DNA from: Struthio camelus
Lineage: Eukaryota > Chordata > Aves > Struthioniformes > Struthionidae
Length of the DNA stretch: 64,000 nucleotides
Assembly: GCF_040807025.1 (NCBI RefSeq)
Contig: NC_090964.1
Span: 9,696,214 to 9,760,213 of the forward strand
Direction: 5' to 3'
Below are positions 11,453 through 22,440 of the stretch, in pieces. Under the pieces are notes generated by a model, which ran no database searches, was not told the DNA's origin, and saw only the letters and a list, made by a program, of their open reading frames with translations. The first letter of the stretch is position 1. Each line of letters begins with the position of its first letter. A program made the position numbers and the translations under genes.

Positions 11453-14400
11453 CTGCGCGACAGCGGCGGAGCTTCAGGGCCGGGCACGGGGCTGCGCTGG
11501 GTGCAGCGGGGCTGCCGGCGAGCGAGACGCCGGCCGGCCGGCCGGACACCCCGCCGGGCAACACCGGCCCGCGCAGACCGGGCACGCCTGCACCCCCGCA
11601 GCCCGCAGCGCATCAGCGCGCGCACGTGCGTGCAGACGATGTGCCCGGCCCTTTGCAGATAACGCCACAGAGAAACCCTCAGCAATCGTGCTCCAATATC
11701 GCAGCGGAGGAAAGGCCTGTTTTTCAAGCCCGCTTTTCCCCATTCTTTGTTTCCCGAGTGTTTGCTAAAAACACCTGCTGGTTTGGCTGGTAACAACTCA
11801 GCAGTGGCAATTTGGATGCAGATGTGTTAGGAGAGAAAGACGAAGGGAGGGATGACCACAACCGCCAGCCCTCACCGGCACTCCTCTTCCGGACCGGCGC
11901 TGCGGAAGAGCCAGGCCAGCTCCGGCGCGGCCACGAGAGCCTCGAGCTCTCCTGCCCTTGGAGGCAGCACTCAGCATCCCAATATTAGCCTGGACAAGCC
12001 CTCCCCGTCTCTTGTGAAAAAACCCCAGGGTCCTCCCGCCAAGCAAGCAACACAACCTGCAGGCCCTGGGGCGGCTGAGGGCAGGGACTGCTCTGCCCCG
12101 AGAAGTGAGAGCCATCCCCGGGAGCGCCAGCTGGGCAGCAGGCAGGGTCTTACCTTGGTCTCAATAATCTTCCACCCGTTGGCCTTGAGCTGCTGGAGCT
12201 CTGCGAACTTCATGCTGACATCCTCGATGGAGAGCTGCAGGAGGTCCCAGAACCCAGCCAGGTCTTGGAAGGTGGGCACGGGGAACGCGTTGGGATCCTG
12301 CGGGGAGGAGGACACCCCGGCTTGGCCACGTCCACCCCGCAGGACACCCGCAGGCGTCTGCGGCTTCGAGCACCAACCTCCCGTCCCACCCAGCGCACGC
12401 TGCTGCGGAGGGGCCCGGCTGCCTGGCGTTCCCCTGCTCTATTCAAAAATCCCCTCTCCGTCACCAAGGCGCCCTAGGCACAATATCGCAGCTAGGTCTC
12501 TGCCCCAGAGCCAAAGCAGCCAGCAGGATGGGGCAGTTTGGGAAGTACCCCCTTTGCGCCCCTCTGACTAAGGGGAAAATACCACACTGGCCAAGGAAAA
12601 GGGCTCTTTATCCTCCCCAGCACTTGGGATCCAGCCAGAAAGCCTTCTCCTCCTCGCCCACTTCCCCAGGCGGAAAGGGGTTAGGATGAGCCTCCAAATA
12701 TTGAGGTGGCTCCACCAAAGCAGCTGCTGCCGGGTGCAGGCCGACGTCCACAGCTCCGCTTGCAGGGCCCCGCGGCCCGGGGACGGCGCGGCAGCGGCCG
12801 GGCACTCACCATGTTCTGCTGGCAGAGTCGGTAAAACTGCTGCACCTTCTGGGACATGAGGAGCTGGGCGCTGCCCACAGCACTGCGGATCTTCTCCAGG
12901 ACTGGCGAGGCCCCGGAGAAAGCACGAGGTCAGTTCCTCCCCGGGGAAGCGGGTATCTTCCCAATTGCTCAGCAACAATTTACTCCCACATTTAGGAGCA
13001 GCTCAGCACTGAGCATCACACTCCAGCCCCCTCCTCCGTGGGAGAGCCCGGGGAGCTCAGACCCACCCAAAAACCCACACGGGGTCTCCTCTCTGCGCTG
13101 CTCCAGACCCCACTTGTCCCAGAGGGTTTCTGGGTATCTCTTGCCACTGACCCCAATCTCTTTAACCCTCTCCAAGCCAAGCAGCATCACCTGCAGGGGA
13201 GCTGCTCCAAGGTGGCCACCCATGGGGCCACACAGGACACGCATGGGCTGATCCAGCCCTCCAGGAACCCCGACCCCAACCCCCCCAGCCCCCCAGCCCA
13301 CTCTGACTCACTCTCCTCCGGCAGGTCGTAGTCCTCCGCCTCCCTCTCCATCTGCTGGCACCAGCCCTCCATCTTCTCCACCTCGGCCTGCAGGAGTTTG
13401 ATGAACCATTCCCCGTCCCGGTGGCAGGGGGAGGCCCTGCCGGAGTCGGGGAGGCTGCGGGAGCCCCGGTCCCTCCAGGAGTCCCGGCGGGGCACCTCCA
13501 CCGTGTCGTACTGCATCTGGTAGTCCTCCCGGTACGCCCACTGGCCCTGCGTGTGCACCGTCTTGTACACCGAGTACTGCCGGGTGGACTCGGGCTCCGA
13601 GGAGTGCCGCTGGAAGGGCCGCCCGAACTGCAGGGCTTTGTCCTCAGTGGCCACGGCCAGCCCGGCGAAGCCCTCCAGCTCCAGGTCCGCCTGCACGCCC
13701 GCCGTCACGCTGTTGGAGCGCTTGAAGCGGGCTCGTCTGCAGAGGGGAGAGCGGGAGCGCGTGGGGACCCTCGCGGGGACAGCAGGCACCCTAGGGACGC
13801 TGGGGACCCGGGGACATTGGGGACCCCGGGTGAGCGAGGGCAGCCCCACCGGTGGCCCCTCAAGCCCAGCACCGCCGCGCTGGGACCATTGTGGGTCCGG
13901 GCAGGGCACGGGGTGTCCACGGGCAGGACAGGGCAGGGGACGCCGGCGCGGAGCCCCTGCTCGTGGCCGCCGTTCCCCCGTTTCCTGTGCTCCCGCCGGG
14001 GCCGGCCCGCTGCTGACGGCTGGGTGAGGAACGTGCAGCCGGGCCCCTCGTCCGGGCAAGCAGCAGCACGGTTCTGGGGCTCGCCGGAGCCGGGCCGCTG
14101 CGCCGCCGCGCGCGAGCAGGGCCGGCCCCGCAGCGCCTCGGCTCGGGCCGTGCCAGCCCCAGCTCACGGCCCTCCGGCCCCAGGCCCACACTCATGTTTT
14201 GTGCCAGAAAAGCCCCAAGGTTTCATCCGAGTCTGGGCCAGGTTCGAGCCCCAGCTCAGGGCGAACAGGAGCCCGGAGGGACGGGGCACTAACAGCCGCC
14301 CTTCACCAGCTTCTACCTTTTATCTTCCTCCACTTGCACCCCGATGGAGTGGAACTCCCTCTGGCTCCGGCTCTCCGTGTCCGAGTCGGAGATGGCCTCC

Positions 14401-17400
14401 ACCTGCCGCGGCACCAGAGGAGAACGCATTGGGAAGGCACGGGCACGGGCGGCTCGGGCAGCAGCAACCAGGCGCCGCGGGGCCAGGCAGCGCCCGCCGG
14501 CCGCCCCGGCTCCGCTTCGGCTTGGAGCATCCCCCAAGCGCCGAGCGGGAGAGCGGGGCAGCCAGCGCCGGGGCGGCGCTGGGGCCGCCGCGGAGGCTCG
14601 CTGGCAGCAACGGGACAGGCGGCCGCAGCCCCCCGCTGCCAGCAGGACTCAGGCAGAGTCGGACCCCGACTGCACCCGGGACGGACGGAGGGAGGAGCGG
14701 GGCCCACCTGGACTCCGATGGAGGGGCGCCACTTCCTCTGCCGAGCCAGGCTCCTCAGCTCCTCCCGGCCGGGGATGGCCTTGATGATGAGCGTGGAGGG
14801 CTTGGGAGAGGTGCGGGGCTGGACCGGGGGCAGATCGAGCGACATGGTGGCCACCTTGGAGCTCTCCAGGCTCTCGGCCGAGTTGCAGCGGGCCGCGGCG
14901 TCTTTGGACCAGGCGGGGCTGCGGGCGGCCTCGCCGGGCAGGTAGCTCTCGTGGGCGGACTCGGTGCTGCTCTGCGCCGTGACGGAGATGAGGGGCTTGG
15001 CTTTGGTTCCTGGAGGGATGGGAGGTGGAGCTTTTCTGTAACTGAAGGCTGCTGTGGGAGAGGCGCATGGTGAAAAGTCGCATGAAACAAGAGACACTTC
15101 CCCGTTCCCGCCCGCGACCCAAGAGCGTCCCGCGCGAAGGACGCCCACCGCCTCCGCCGGCGCGGGCGCGCAGGGCCGGGGCCGCGGCGCACCACGGACA
15201 CCCGCTGCGGCCGGCCCTGCGGGGCCCCGCGGGGTCACTGGTGGGCTCTCAGACTGGCCGTTTGGCCAGAAGCGGATAGGAAATCACCCCAGAGGCAGGC
15301 GGGCGAAGGCAAGGGGCAGAGACCGGGAAACAGAGAGGGGGAAAAGCAGCAGCAGGAGGGAGGTGGTGAGCGGAGAGCGGCTGGCAGGCGCCGGCAGGAC
15401 GGAGCGTCCCGCGCGCAGCCGCAGGGTGCCCGCGCGGGTACCGGGCGGTTTGCACGGGGCAGGGCGAGGGGGACCTGCAGCGAGGCAGGGGAGACGGCGG
15501 GCACCTGCGCGAGCCGGCAGGGAGACGCGGGGTCCCTCGCGCGGCCGAGCCCCGGCGCCCCCCGGTACTCACAGGTGCTGGGCTTCAGGATGCTGCTGGT
15601 GATGCCTGGCCCGGCGGGGGCCGACATGGAGAAGAGCGAGAGGCAGTCGTCGTCCTGGGAGCAGCCCGCCTGGATGGCCCGCAGGTAGCTGTGGCTCCGC
15701 ATGCGGAAGCAGCCGGGCAGGTCCAGCGCCTCCACGGCCTGCGACTCCACCTCGCCGAACACGGACTCGCACACGGCCTCGAACTGGTGGTTGAGCTCGT
15801 CGTTGATCTGGGGGGAGCGGCGGGTGAGGCTGGGGGAGGCCAGGGGGACCTGGCTCCTCCGGCCCCCCGGGATCTCGCCCAGGCGGGAGCAGGGGCAGGA
15901 GGCGACGCTCGGAGCTGCCGCCTCCCCCTGCTCCTGCAGCTCCCCCGCACCAACTAACGGGCTCCCCCCACCGGCGCCAGGATGCCCAGGGACCAAGCTG
16001 AGGACCAACCTCGCCGGCGCCCTGGGCTCAGCCTTTGCCAGCCCGGGCGGAAGCTGGCCCCGCGACGGGCAGCCCCGTCCCCGCCACGCGGACGCCCCGA
16101 TCTCGCCGCCCGCAGCAGCGCGGGACGCGCCGGTGGCAGCTGGGACGCGGGAGGCACCGAGCGCGGCGCCCGGCCCGGCTCGCCTTACCTGGCCGGTGGT
16201 GAAGGAGCGCCCATAGCCCTGTCCCCGAGGGAGCATTCGAGGTGGCGTGCAGCAGCTGGGACAGTTACAGATATATGAATCAGAATAGTGCCTACTTGCA
16301 AACCTAATGAGAGACAGTGGGAATAGAAGGGATGGCACCAAAAGCAACACGTTCAAGGCGAGCATTTGGAAACAGCAGCAGCCGCAGTGCTCCCGCGGGC
16401 CGCAGCTGCCGCCCCCCCTCCGGAGACCTCCTGCCCACCGCCCCGAGCCTTCCCGAAGCCTGCCGCGGGTCGGGGCCGAGCACGAGCCTCCAAAATAGTT
16501 ATGCCTGTGTCACCTTTGCACGCCGGTGCCATGCCTTTCAGCCCCGGGGCTTTGCTCACTGTCTCGGTTCGGCACCAAGATGCTGGGGCAGCTGGAGAGC
16601 CCAGCGGCGGCCCCCCAGCGCCACCCCTAACGCGGCCCTGGGCTGTGCGGGGCCGTGCTGAGCCCGGGCTCGGGGCCGGCAGGTGCCGGCGCGGCTCTCT
16701 GCAGAAGCGGTCACGGTAGCAGCGCGTGCAACGCCCCCGCTGTGCGCCCGCCGCCCGCGTCCCTGAGCCGGGCCCGCGAGGCGACAGCCCTTACTTGGTC
16801 CTGGCCTGGTCGGCGCTGGAGGAGCGGCGGTAGCTGTCTCGCCGCGAGGCTGCCTTGGGCGACACTTTGGCGCTGGCGTCCGAATCGCCGCTGTCCTCGT
16901 CGCCCATGGCCTTGATGTAGCTGCCACTGCGCATCCGCCGGCAGGGGATCTCCCCGTCCTTGCCCGCCGCCGGGTACCCGCTCCACTCGTCCTGCGGCAC
17001 CTGGCACAGGAGGCAAGCGTGGGAGGACGCCGCGGCCGGGATCCTGCAGCCCGGCGCGCGGAGCTGAGCCCCGGGCTGGCCGCGCGGCACGGGCCAGCCT
17101 GAGCCTGGCGCGCGCAGCTGGTCCGAACCCGGCACGCGGGCACCGTCCGAGCCCGGCAGGCACGCGTGACCCCAGCCCGGCGCGTGTGCCTGACCGGACC
17201 TTGGCCGATGGCTGCAGCAGGAGCTTTTTCCCGTCCCCAGCTCAGGCTCTTGGCACTGGCTGCAGCATCCAGCGGCCACGAGCGCTGCCCTAGGCATGAG
17301 GGACCGCTGAAAACGCATCCCTCACCCGACTCCCCTCCGCACCCCGGCCTGGCCCAAGCCCCCCAGGTTGCTTCTCACCAACTCCGCTGCCCAGGGCCGT

Positions 17401-19659
17401 TTGCCTCCGAGGTTCCCATCTCCCTGCTCCTGTCCCCTCTCCGTTTCCCTGGGGAGAGCTGGGATCCTGCCCGCGGCCCCTCTCCCAGCGCCTCCAGGCC
17501 AGGCCGGCACCCCCGTCCCCTCCGCGCTGGGCACCGCTCACAGCCTCCCCCCGGCGCTCAGACCCCCGGAGGAAGCCCCTAACACCGGGAGGCCTGATCC
17601 TTCCTTTACACCCTGGGTGCCCGGCATGCCGTGCCCCATGCAGGGCAGTTTCGCACAGGCTTTCAGCCCCGTCCCGGCTCCCCTGCCCTTGGCGCTCGCG
17701 GCAGAGCCCGGCCGCCCCGGCGGGCTGCCCTCGGCTCCCACCTCGCAGCCCCCCCGGCAGCCGAGGCCGGGCCAGATCCCTCCCATCCCCGCGCGGCCGC
17801 CCGGCTCCGCCACGCGCCGTGCCGATGACGCCGGCACCACGGGGCCGGGTCCGTACCGAGTTCCGGCGGCCGGACGGCGTTCCCGGGGCCGCGCGCCCGG
17901 AGCCGAGCCCCCAGCCCTGCCGCGGCGGAGAGGGCCTTGGTCACCGCCAGCGTCCCCCGTCCCCCCCTGGGCCAGCGCGCCTGTGCCGCTTGCTGTCTCC
18001 TTCCCCCAGGAAAGGGAGCGAAGAGTTAATTAGTTTTTAATTGGCAAGGGGGTGACCTAGAAGGGAGCCCGGTGACGGGGCCGGGCAGTGGCACCGGGCC
18101 AGGCGCCACCGGGTTAAAAGCCCAGACGAGGGTGAGGGACGCAGGGGCGAGAGGAGCCCAGCGGGGACAGAGCTGGTTTGGCCCCGAAATCCACAGGAGA
18201 AAGGGGAGGGGAGATGGGGCTTTGCAGGGCCCTGCGAGGAGAGGGGGGACAGCAGGGACCGGGCTGCCCGGGGGACAAGCGGAGAGCCCGGGGCACGGGG
18301 CGCCCCTGCTCGGCGCGGGCTCCTCAGCCGCAGGGGCAAGCGGCCCAGCCGGGAGCTCGCCCGTGCGCGCGGCTGCAAGCCTGGCCCAGAGCTTTCGGAG
18401 GCAGGGGACGCGCCAGGGCCACCCTGGGGCCGAGGGAGCCCCAGGAGCAGCGGGCGCTGAGGCCGGGGAGCAGAGCCGGCGCGGCCCCGTGCTCTCCGCC
18501 GCGGGACGCGGCACCGTCCCAGCTCCCCCGCGGCATCGCTGCACGAGCGCCGGAGGGGCCGGCGGCACCCAGCGACACCCGGCGAGCGCCCGGGCACCGT
18601 CCCCGGGGCCAGCGGCGCTGCCCAGCCGCCCCTCACCTGCAGGTACTGGTAGGCTCTGTCTTTGGCCTTTGCCTCCTGAAGCATCAAGGTTTTCTCCGTG
18701 CCGCCGCCGGAGCTGGGATAGGCCTCGCGGGCCTGGCTGACGGTCATGGTGTGCCAGGCGCTCCTCTTGAGCGTCTGGCCATCCAGAGACATGGACATGC
18801 CGGCGCAGGCCAGGCATTTGCCTTCCCCGCCGCTCTTTAGACTCTTCAAGGTCAAGTCTCTGAAGGCACTTTCGGGAGCGTCCACGCAGTACTGGGTGCC
18901 CTGGTCCACGGCGTGCCGTCCGGACACCATGTAGCTGCTGTCGCTGTCCAGGTTGTCGTCGGAGCTCCACCAGCCCATCATCTTGGACCGGTGCCGGGAG
19001 TCCACCTTGCGGTCCTTGCTCTTGCTCCGCTTGCCGTGGCGGGACTGGTGGTGGTGGTGGTGGTGGTGGTGGTGGTGGTGGTGGTAGCCGTCCCCGCGGC
19101 CGTCCATCTTGGTGCCGTTGTAGTCCCGCTTGGCCGGCGTCTCCAGGGAGTGCGACTTGGCGAAGAGCTTCTGGACGGAGTGGACCAGGTGGCGGATGCG
19201 GCTGGGGCTCTCGCTGCGCGGCTCGGCGGCGTTGGCCCGCTGGTACTGCAGCGTGTGGAAGCCGTCGTGGTGCAGCGGCAGCTGCTTCTCGAACTGGTCC
19301 AGCAGCGTCGGCGGGAGGCGGTTGATCTTGCTGGCGGGGTGGGCGGTCGCCATGCATTCGTCGCAGGAGTCGTAGGGCTGCTGCGCGTGGTGCATCCTCG
19401 GGAAGGTGCTGCTGGCGCTGGCGGAGAGCGGCTCGCTCAGGGGCCCGCCGGGGCACTCGGCAGCGGCCCCGGGGCTCCGCGGCGGGCAGCAGGGATGCTC
19501 CAAGGAACACGGCTCGCTGGGGCTGAGCAGATAGGGCTGCCGGCTCTCGGGGCCGCGGCGGAGGTAGTCGAGGGGCTGCGGGCAGTCCTCGGGGACGCAG
19601 CGGCAGCGGTGCGCCGGGGGGGGCTGGGCCTGGCTGCGCTCCCCATGGTAGCCTCTCAT
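11234..19659 (-). CDS. DLGAP3: DLGAP3 (SAPAP3), postsynaptic density scaffold; 10 coding exons
   Basis: DLGAP3 links PSD-95-type MAGUKs to Shank at excitatory synapses. Coding exons are 18637-19659, 16795-17000, 16189-16291 (or 16303), 15573-15807, 14708-15051, 14317-14402, 13312-13736, 12810-12901, 12154-12297 and 11234-11452. All junctions are GT-AG and phases close exactly, giving 958 aa (human about 979). In order: MRGYHGERS start; LPPTLLDQFEKQLP (~116-129); SESPSRIRHLVHSVQKLFAK (~149-168); a 12-His tract (~193-204); WWSSDDNLDSDSS; two GKAP repeats with S-Y-hydrophobic cores (RMRSGSYIKAMGDEDSGDSD and RMRSHSYLRAI-QAGCSQDDDC) that bind MAGUK guanylate-kinase domains; three GVQ motifs (SIGVQVE twice, TAGVQAD) like dynein-light-chain sites; the helical GKAP C-terminal domain; and the Shank PDZ ligand EAQTRL. 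His tract, AIQAGCSQDDDC and synteny favour DLGAP3 over DLGAP1, 2 or 4. No disabling change is seen. Confidence 0.97.
12154..12297 (-). CDS. DLGAP3: DLGAP3 coding exon: FPVPTFQDLAGFWDLLQLSI
   Basis: A 144-base exon (48 codons) between CCCCGCAG and GTAAGA, encoding the most conserved stretch of the GKAP domain, ending LKANGWKIIETK. Confidence 0.97.
12810..12901 (-). CDS. DLGAP3: DLGAP3 coding exon: LEKIRSAVGSAQLLMSQKVQ
   Basis: A 92-base exon between CTCGCCAG and GTGAGT, encoding a helix of the GKAP C-terminal domain ending FYRLCQQNM. Confidence 0.96.
13312..13736 (-). CDS. DLGAP3: DLGAP3 coding exon: RARFKRSNS to AEDYDLPEE
   Basis: Acceptor CTCTGCAG, donor GTGAGT, phase 1 at the end. Contains RARFKRSNSVTAGVQADLEL, VHTQGQWAYRE, SLPDSGRASPC and DGEWFIKLLQAEVEKMEGWC, the start of the helical C-terminal domain. 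Confidence 0.96.
14317..14402 (-). CDS. DLGAP3: DLGAP3 coding exon: SDSDTESRSQREFHSIGVQV
   Basis: An 86-base exon flanked by CGGCAG and GTAGAA. It encodes VEAISDSDTESRSQREFHSI followed by GVQVEEDK and ends in phase 2. It matches the VETISDSDTENRSRREFHSI segment of mammalian DLGAP3 as recalled. Confidence 0.95.
14708..15051 (-). CDS. DLGAP3: DLGAP3 coding exon: Pro-rich and IPGREELRSLARQRKW block
   Basis: Starts at a tandem CAGCAG acceptor (15051 or 15048, both in frame). It encodes SYRKAPPPIPPGTKAK, TAQSSTESAHESY and TLIIKAIPGREELRSLARQR, ending SIGVQ before GTGGGC. The donor GTGGGC is weaker than the others in the gene. Confidence 0.95.
15573..15807 (-). CDS. DLGAP3: DLGAP3 coding exon: second GKAP repeat
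   Basis: Acceptor CCCCCCAG; the exon starts INDELNHQFEAVCESVFGEV, continues with ALDLPGCF and the repeat RMRSHSYLRAI, and ends ILKPST plus one base before GTGAGT. Near-identical to DLGAP3 and its paralogues. Confidence 0.96.
16189..16303 (-). CDS. DLGAP3: DLGAP3 small exon with two possible acceptors
   Basis: This exon encodes NCPSCCTPPRMLPRGQGYG and SFTTGQ before GTAAGG. Two AG sites 12 bases apart (CATTAG then GTAG) both keep the frame, so the exon starts at 16303 or 16291 and the protein gains or lacks four residues. The Cys cluster NCPSCC is conserved in style among DLGAP family members. Confidence 0.85.
16795..17000 (-). CDS. DLGAP3: DLGAP3 coding exon: first GKAP repeat
   Basis: Begins after TGTGCCAG with VPQDEWSGYP and ends before GTAAGG in phase 2. 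It carries RMRSGSYIKAMGDEDSGDSD, the guanylate-kinase-domain-binding repeat, then SPKAASRRDSYRRSSSADQAR. Confidence 0.95.
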
Positions 19660-19717
19660 GGTGTCAGCATCGCTGCCGGAGCCGCGGCATCTCGCGGGCG
19701 GCTCCCCGCGGGGTCAC
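18637..19717 (-). CDS. DLGAP3: DLGAP3 first coding exon (with 58 nt of 5'UTR)
   Basis: The acceptor CCCCGCAG precedes base 19717 and the ATG is at 19659. The exon ends CTGCAG before GTGAGG. It contributes 341 complete codons (phase 0), including the LDQFEKQLP block, the basic LVHSVQKLFAK block, the His tract and the TLKRSAWHTMTVS segment. The acceptor shows that at least one non-coding exon lies further upstream. Confidence 0.95.
19048..19083. repeat. DLGAP3: (GTG)12 microsatellite encoding the DLGAP3 His tract
   Basis: Twelve uninterrupted GTG triplets on the plus strand read as CAC (His) codons in DLGAP3. All codons being identical makes the tract a candidate for length variation between individuals. 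Mammalian DLGAP3 has a His run at the same place. Confidence 0.95.
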
Positions 19718-22239
19718 CTGCGGGGACAGGGCACGCACACCGTCACCCTCCTCCCGGCACCCACCGGCGCCCTTCGCAGCCGGCTCTCTAGACGGCCGAA
19801 AGCCCTTGGGCCCGAGCCACCGTGCTGCGAGAACCAGAGAGGAGCCGCGAACCCGCCCGGGTAGGATCCCACCCGGCTGGGCTCCGGCTATCCCTGCAAA
19901 CCCAGCCGGGACGGCCGGAAAGCTGGCTTTCCTCAGGACACGGGCAGGCACCATCGCTCGCGCCCCCGCGCGGCGCCCGGGCGGGAAGAGCGCGCGCGGG
20001 GCAGCCCAACGCCTGCCCGCCGCTGGCTTTCGGTCTGCCTGCTCCGAAGCGTGCAGCACAAACCGCAGGAATTTCTAAGGAAAACAAAAAATCTTGCTAC
20101 AAAACCATCAAAGCGCATACTTTGGCACCGGTGAGGGAGGACATTTTGACATCATCAGAAACTTGTTTTCTTCTCTGACACCAAATATTATGAAGTGTTT
20201 TTCCATTAGGAAAACGGTTCTGGCTGCGTTTTTCAGCCGTTTCGACTCACGGAGCTTCTAATGAGCTGGAATAGGGAGCGGGGGGGCCCGGCGGCTGCCC
20301 TGCGCTCTGATATCTCAATCCAGCCCGTCCTCCCCGCAGAGCTTCAATCACGGCACCCGAACGGCGCTCTTCCCCCGGAGCCTGCACAGGTATTTATAGA
20401 AACTACCTTGAAACCTCGGGAACCGAGCTGCTCTGCCATTCATCACAGCGCCCGCAGTCCTCCACTCACGGCAAGCTGAATAATAGCGAGAGCGGAACCG
20501 AGCAAAGAAAGTTAAGCTGCATCCAGGGCATTTTCATGCCGGCGAGGGCTGCGAGCGGGCTGCCAGGCTGCCGTCCCCGGGGTCTGGCACGTGCCCGAGC
20601 AGCGCGCTGGGATTGCCCACATGCCTCTCCTTACTCCGACTTAACCAATTCGTTCTGACACCTGCAAGGGGGCCGGATAAATCAGGGCTCTGCAGCACCG
20701 ACTCTCCCGCCACCTTCTCCCGACGCTCCGCTCTCGCTCGCAGAGGCTCAGCCCTGCTCCCACAGCAGAAGCGCCTTTGCCTCAGCCGCCCCATGGGGTT
20801 GGAAAGCCAGCTTCAATAAGTCTGGTGGATTTGGGGGGGGGGGGAACCTGGGTGCACGTCCCCTCCGCCAGCCCACGGACCACGGCGCGGGGCCATGCAG
20901 GCGCTGCACCCGTTCGTCTTCGTGACAGTCCCTCCAAGACTCCGGCTTTGCTATGACTATAAATGAGCAAATTACTTATTCTCCAGCATAGCTTGGCTAA
21001 TTAACAGGCATCATTAGTGGATCTCGTTATCATATTTAGCCAGGGTGCCTTGGGCAACCTGTCTCCGAGATGAGACGTGAGGAAAGGTAACCCGCGCTTG
21101 AGACCGGGTAATTGCAGGAGAGGTGGCTTTTCCCGGAGCCGGAGGAGCGGCCGGCAGCCGCGGGCGGCGAGGAGCCCCGGCGCGGCGGGGCTTGCACCAG
21201 GCCGCCGGTCGGGCGGCGAAACGGGGGGGCCTGGAAACGCGGGTCCCCACGCTGGGCAGGGACGCTCAGGGATGGAGGGGCCGGCGGCGGCTCGGGGCGC
21301 CGAGCGGGAGCGAGGTCTCGGCCGCCGGGGAGGCGCTGCCGAGGGACGGGGCCGCCGGCGGGATGCAAGCGCCCCGGGAACGCGTCTCCTCCGGCGAGCC
21401 TCTCCCGTCGCCCTTCTTCCCCGCTTCGGCCCTGCTCGCCTCCCTCCCGCCCGCGCCGACTCCTGCTCTGCCGGGCTCCCTAATCGCTGCGTCTTAAACG
21501 AAGCAAGCCGCAGCCTGTCAGCAAAACAAAAAACGCCTCTCCTCTCCCAGGAGGGCTGTTCGGGGACGCAGCCATCCCCCGGGAAGGGGCTGCCAGGCTC
21601 AGCCGTCCCCGCCGCGGGACACGGCGGGGCAGCGGCCCCGGTGGCTCCGGCAAAGGGACGTCGCCACCCGCGGGGACACGGACGGGCTCCCGCGCTCCCT
21701 GGAGCCGCCGGCATCGCCTCGCGCTAAGGGAGGGAAGCGCCAAACGGATCTAAATATTGCCACCGCGTCGGCAAGAACGAGTCAAAATAGCTGAGCAGCC
21801 CGTTATTATGAGTCGCGCCGGCTTTTGTGCTCAGGAATTGGAGGAATTAAACAAAGCAAGCGGAGCCTCCTGCAAGACCAAATTTCCTTTTGGGAAAAAA
21901 ATCCCGCCGGCACCCCGGGCTCTGCGCGGGCGCCTTCGGGCTGCGCCGGGAGGATGCTCACGGCGAGGAGGCAGGAGCAGGTGACTCTGAAGCAGCAGGC
22001 AAAGCCGCTCTCCCCTCCCGTCTCCAGGCCCTGCGTTCCCAGGCGGGACATCCCCGGAGGAGGAGGAGGAGGAGACGAGGCAGAAGGCTCCTGAGCGGCG
22101 CGCGGGAAGGGGGAGGTGAGGGAGCCGCGGGAGCCGTCTGGAGCGCGGCTCCTCGGCAGACGGCCGCAGACAGCAGCCAGAAACGCGTCCCTCTAAAGCC
22201 AGCTCTCAACTCCGCAGCCCTCGAGGAGGGAATTCGTTT

Positions 22240-22440
22240 CAGCACATTGCAAACTCAAAAAAGGGGGAAAAAACCCAGCACGTCTGAATTCTGTGCCATT
22301 TAACACCAGGGTAATTACCACCATTGGGAACCTACCGCCCACACAATTATGTGCTAGGATAAACTGGAAGAGCATAATTACCATTACAAATAACTCACTT
22401 CTTGCCTTTATTGCATCCAAAGCCTGGAGAAACTCCCATC
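22240..22440. promoter_or_regulatory. AT-rich islet (candidate conserved non-coding element)
   Basis: Contains GGGTAATTACCACCATTGG, CACACAATTATGTGC and GCATAATTACCATTAC, that is, repeated TAATTA cores, some palindromic, in sharp compositional contrast with the GC-rich flanks. Regulatory function is inferred. Confidence 0.35.

Noticed and set aside
18913-19791. 292-aa plus frame with a long Val run
   Set aside because: Antisense of the DLGAP3 first coding exon; the Val run mirrors the His tract.
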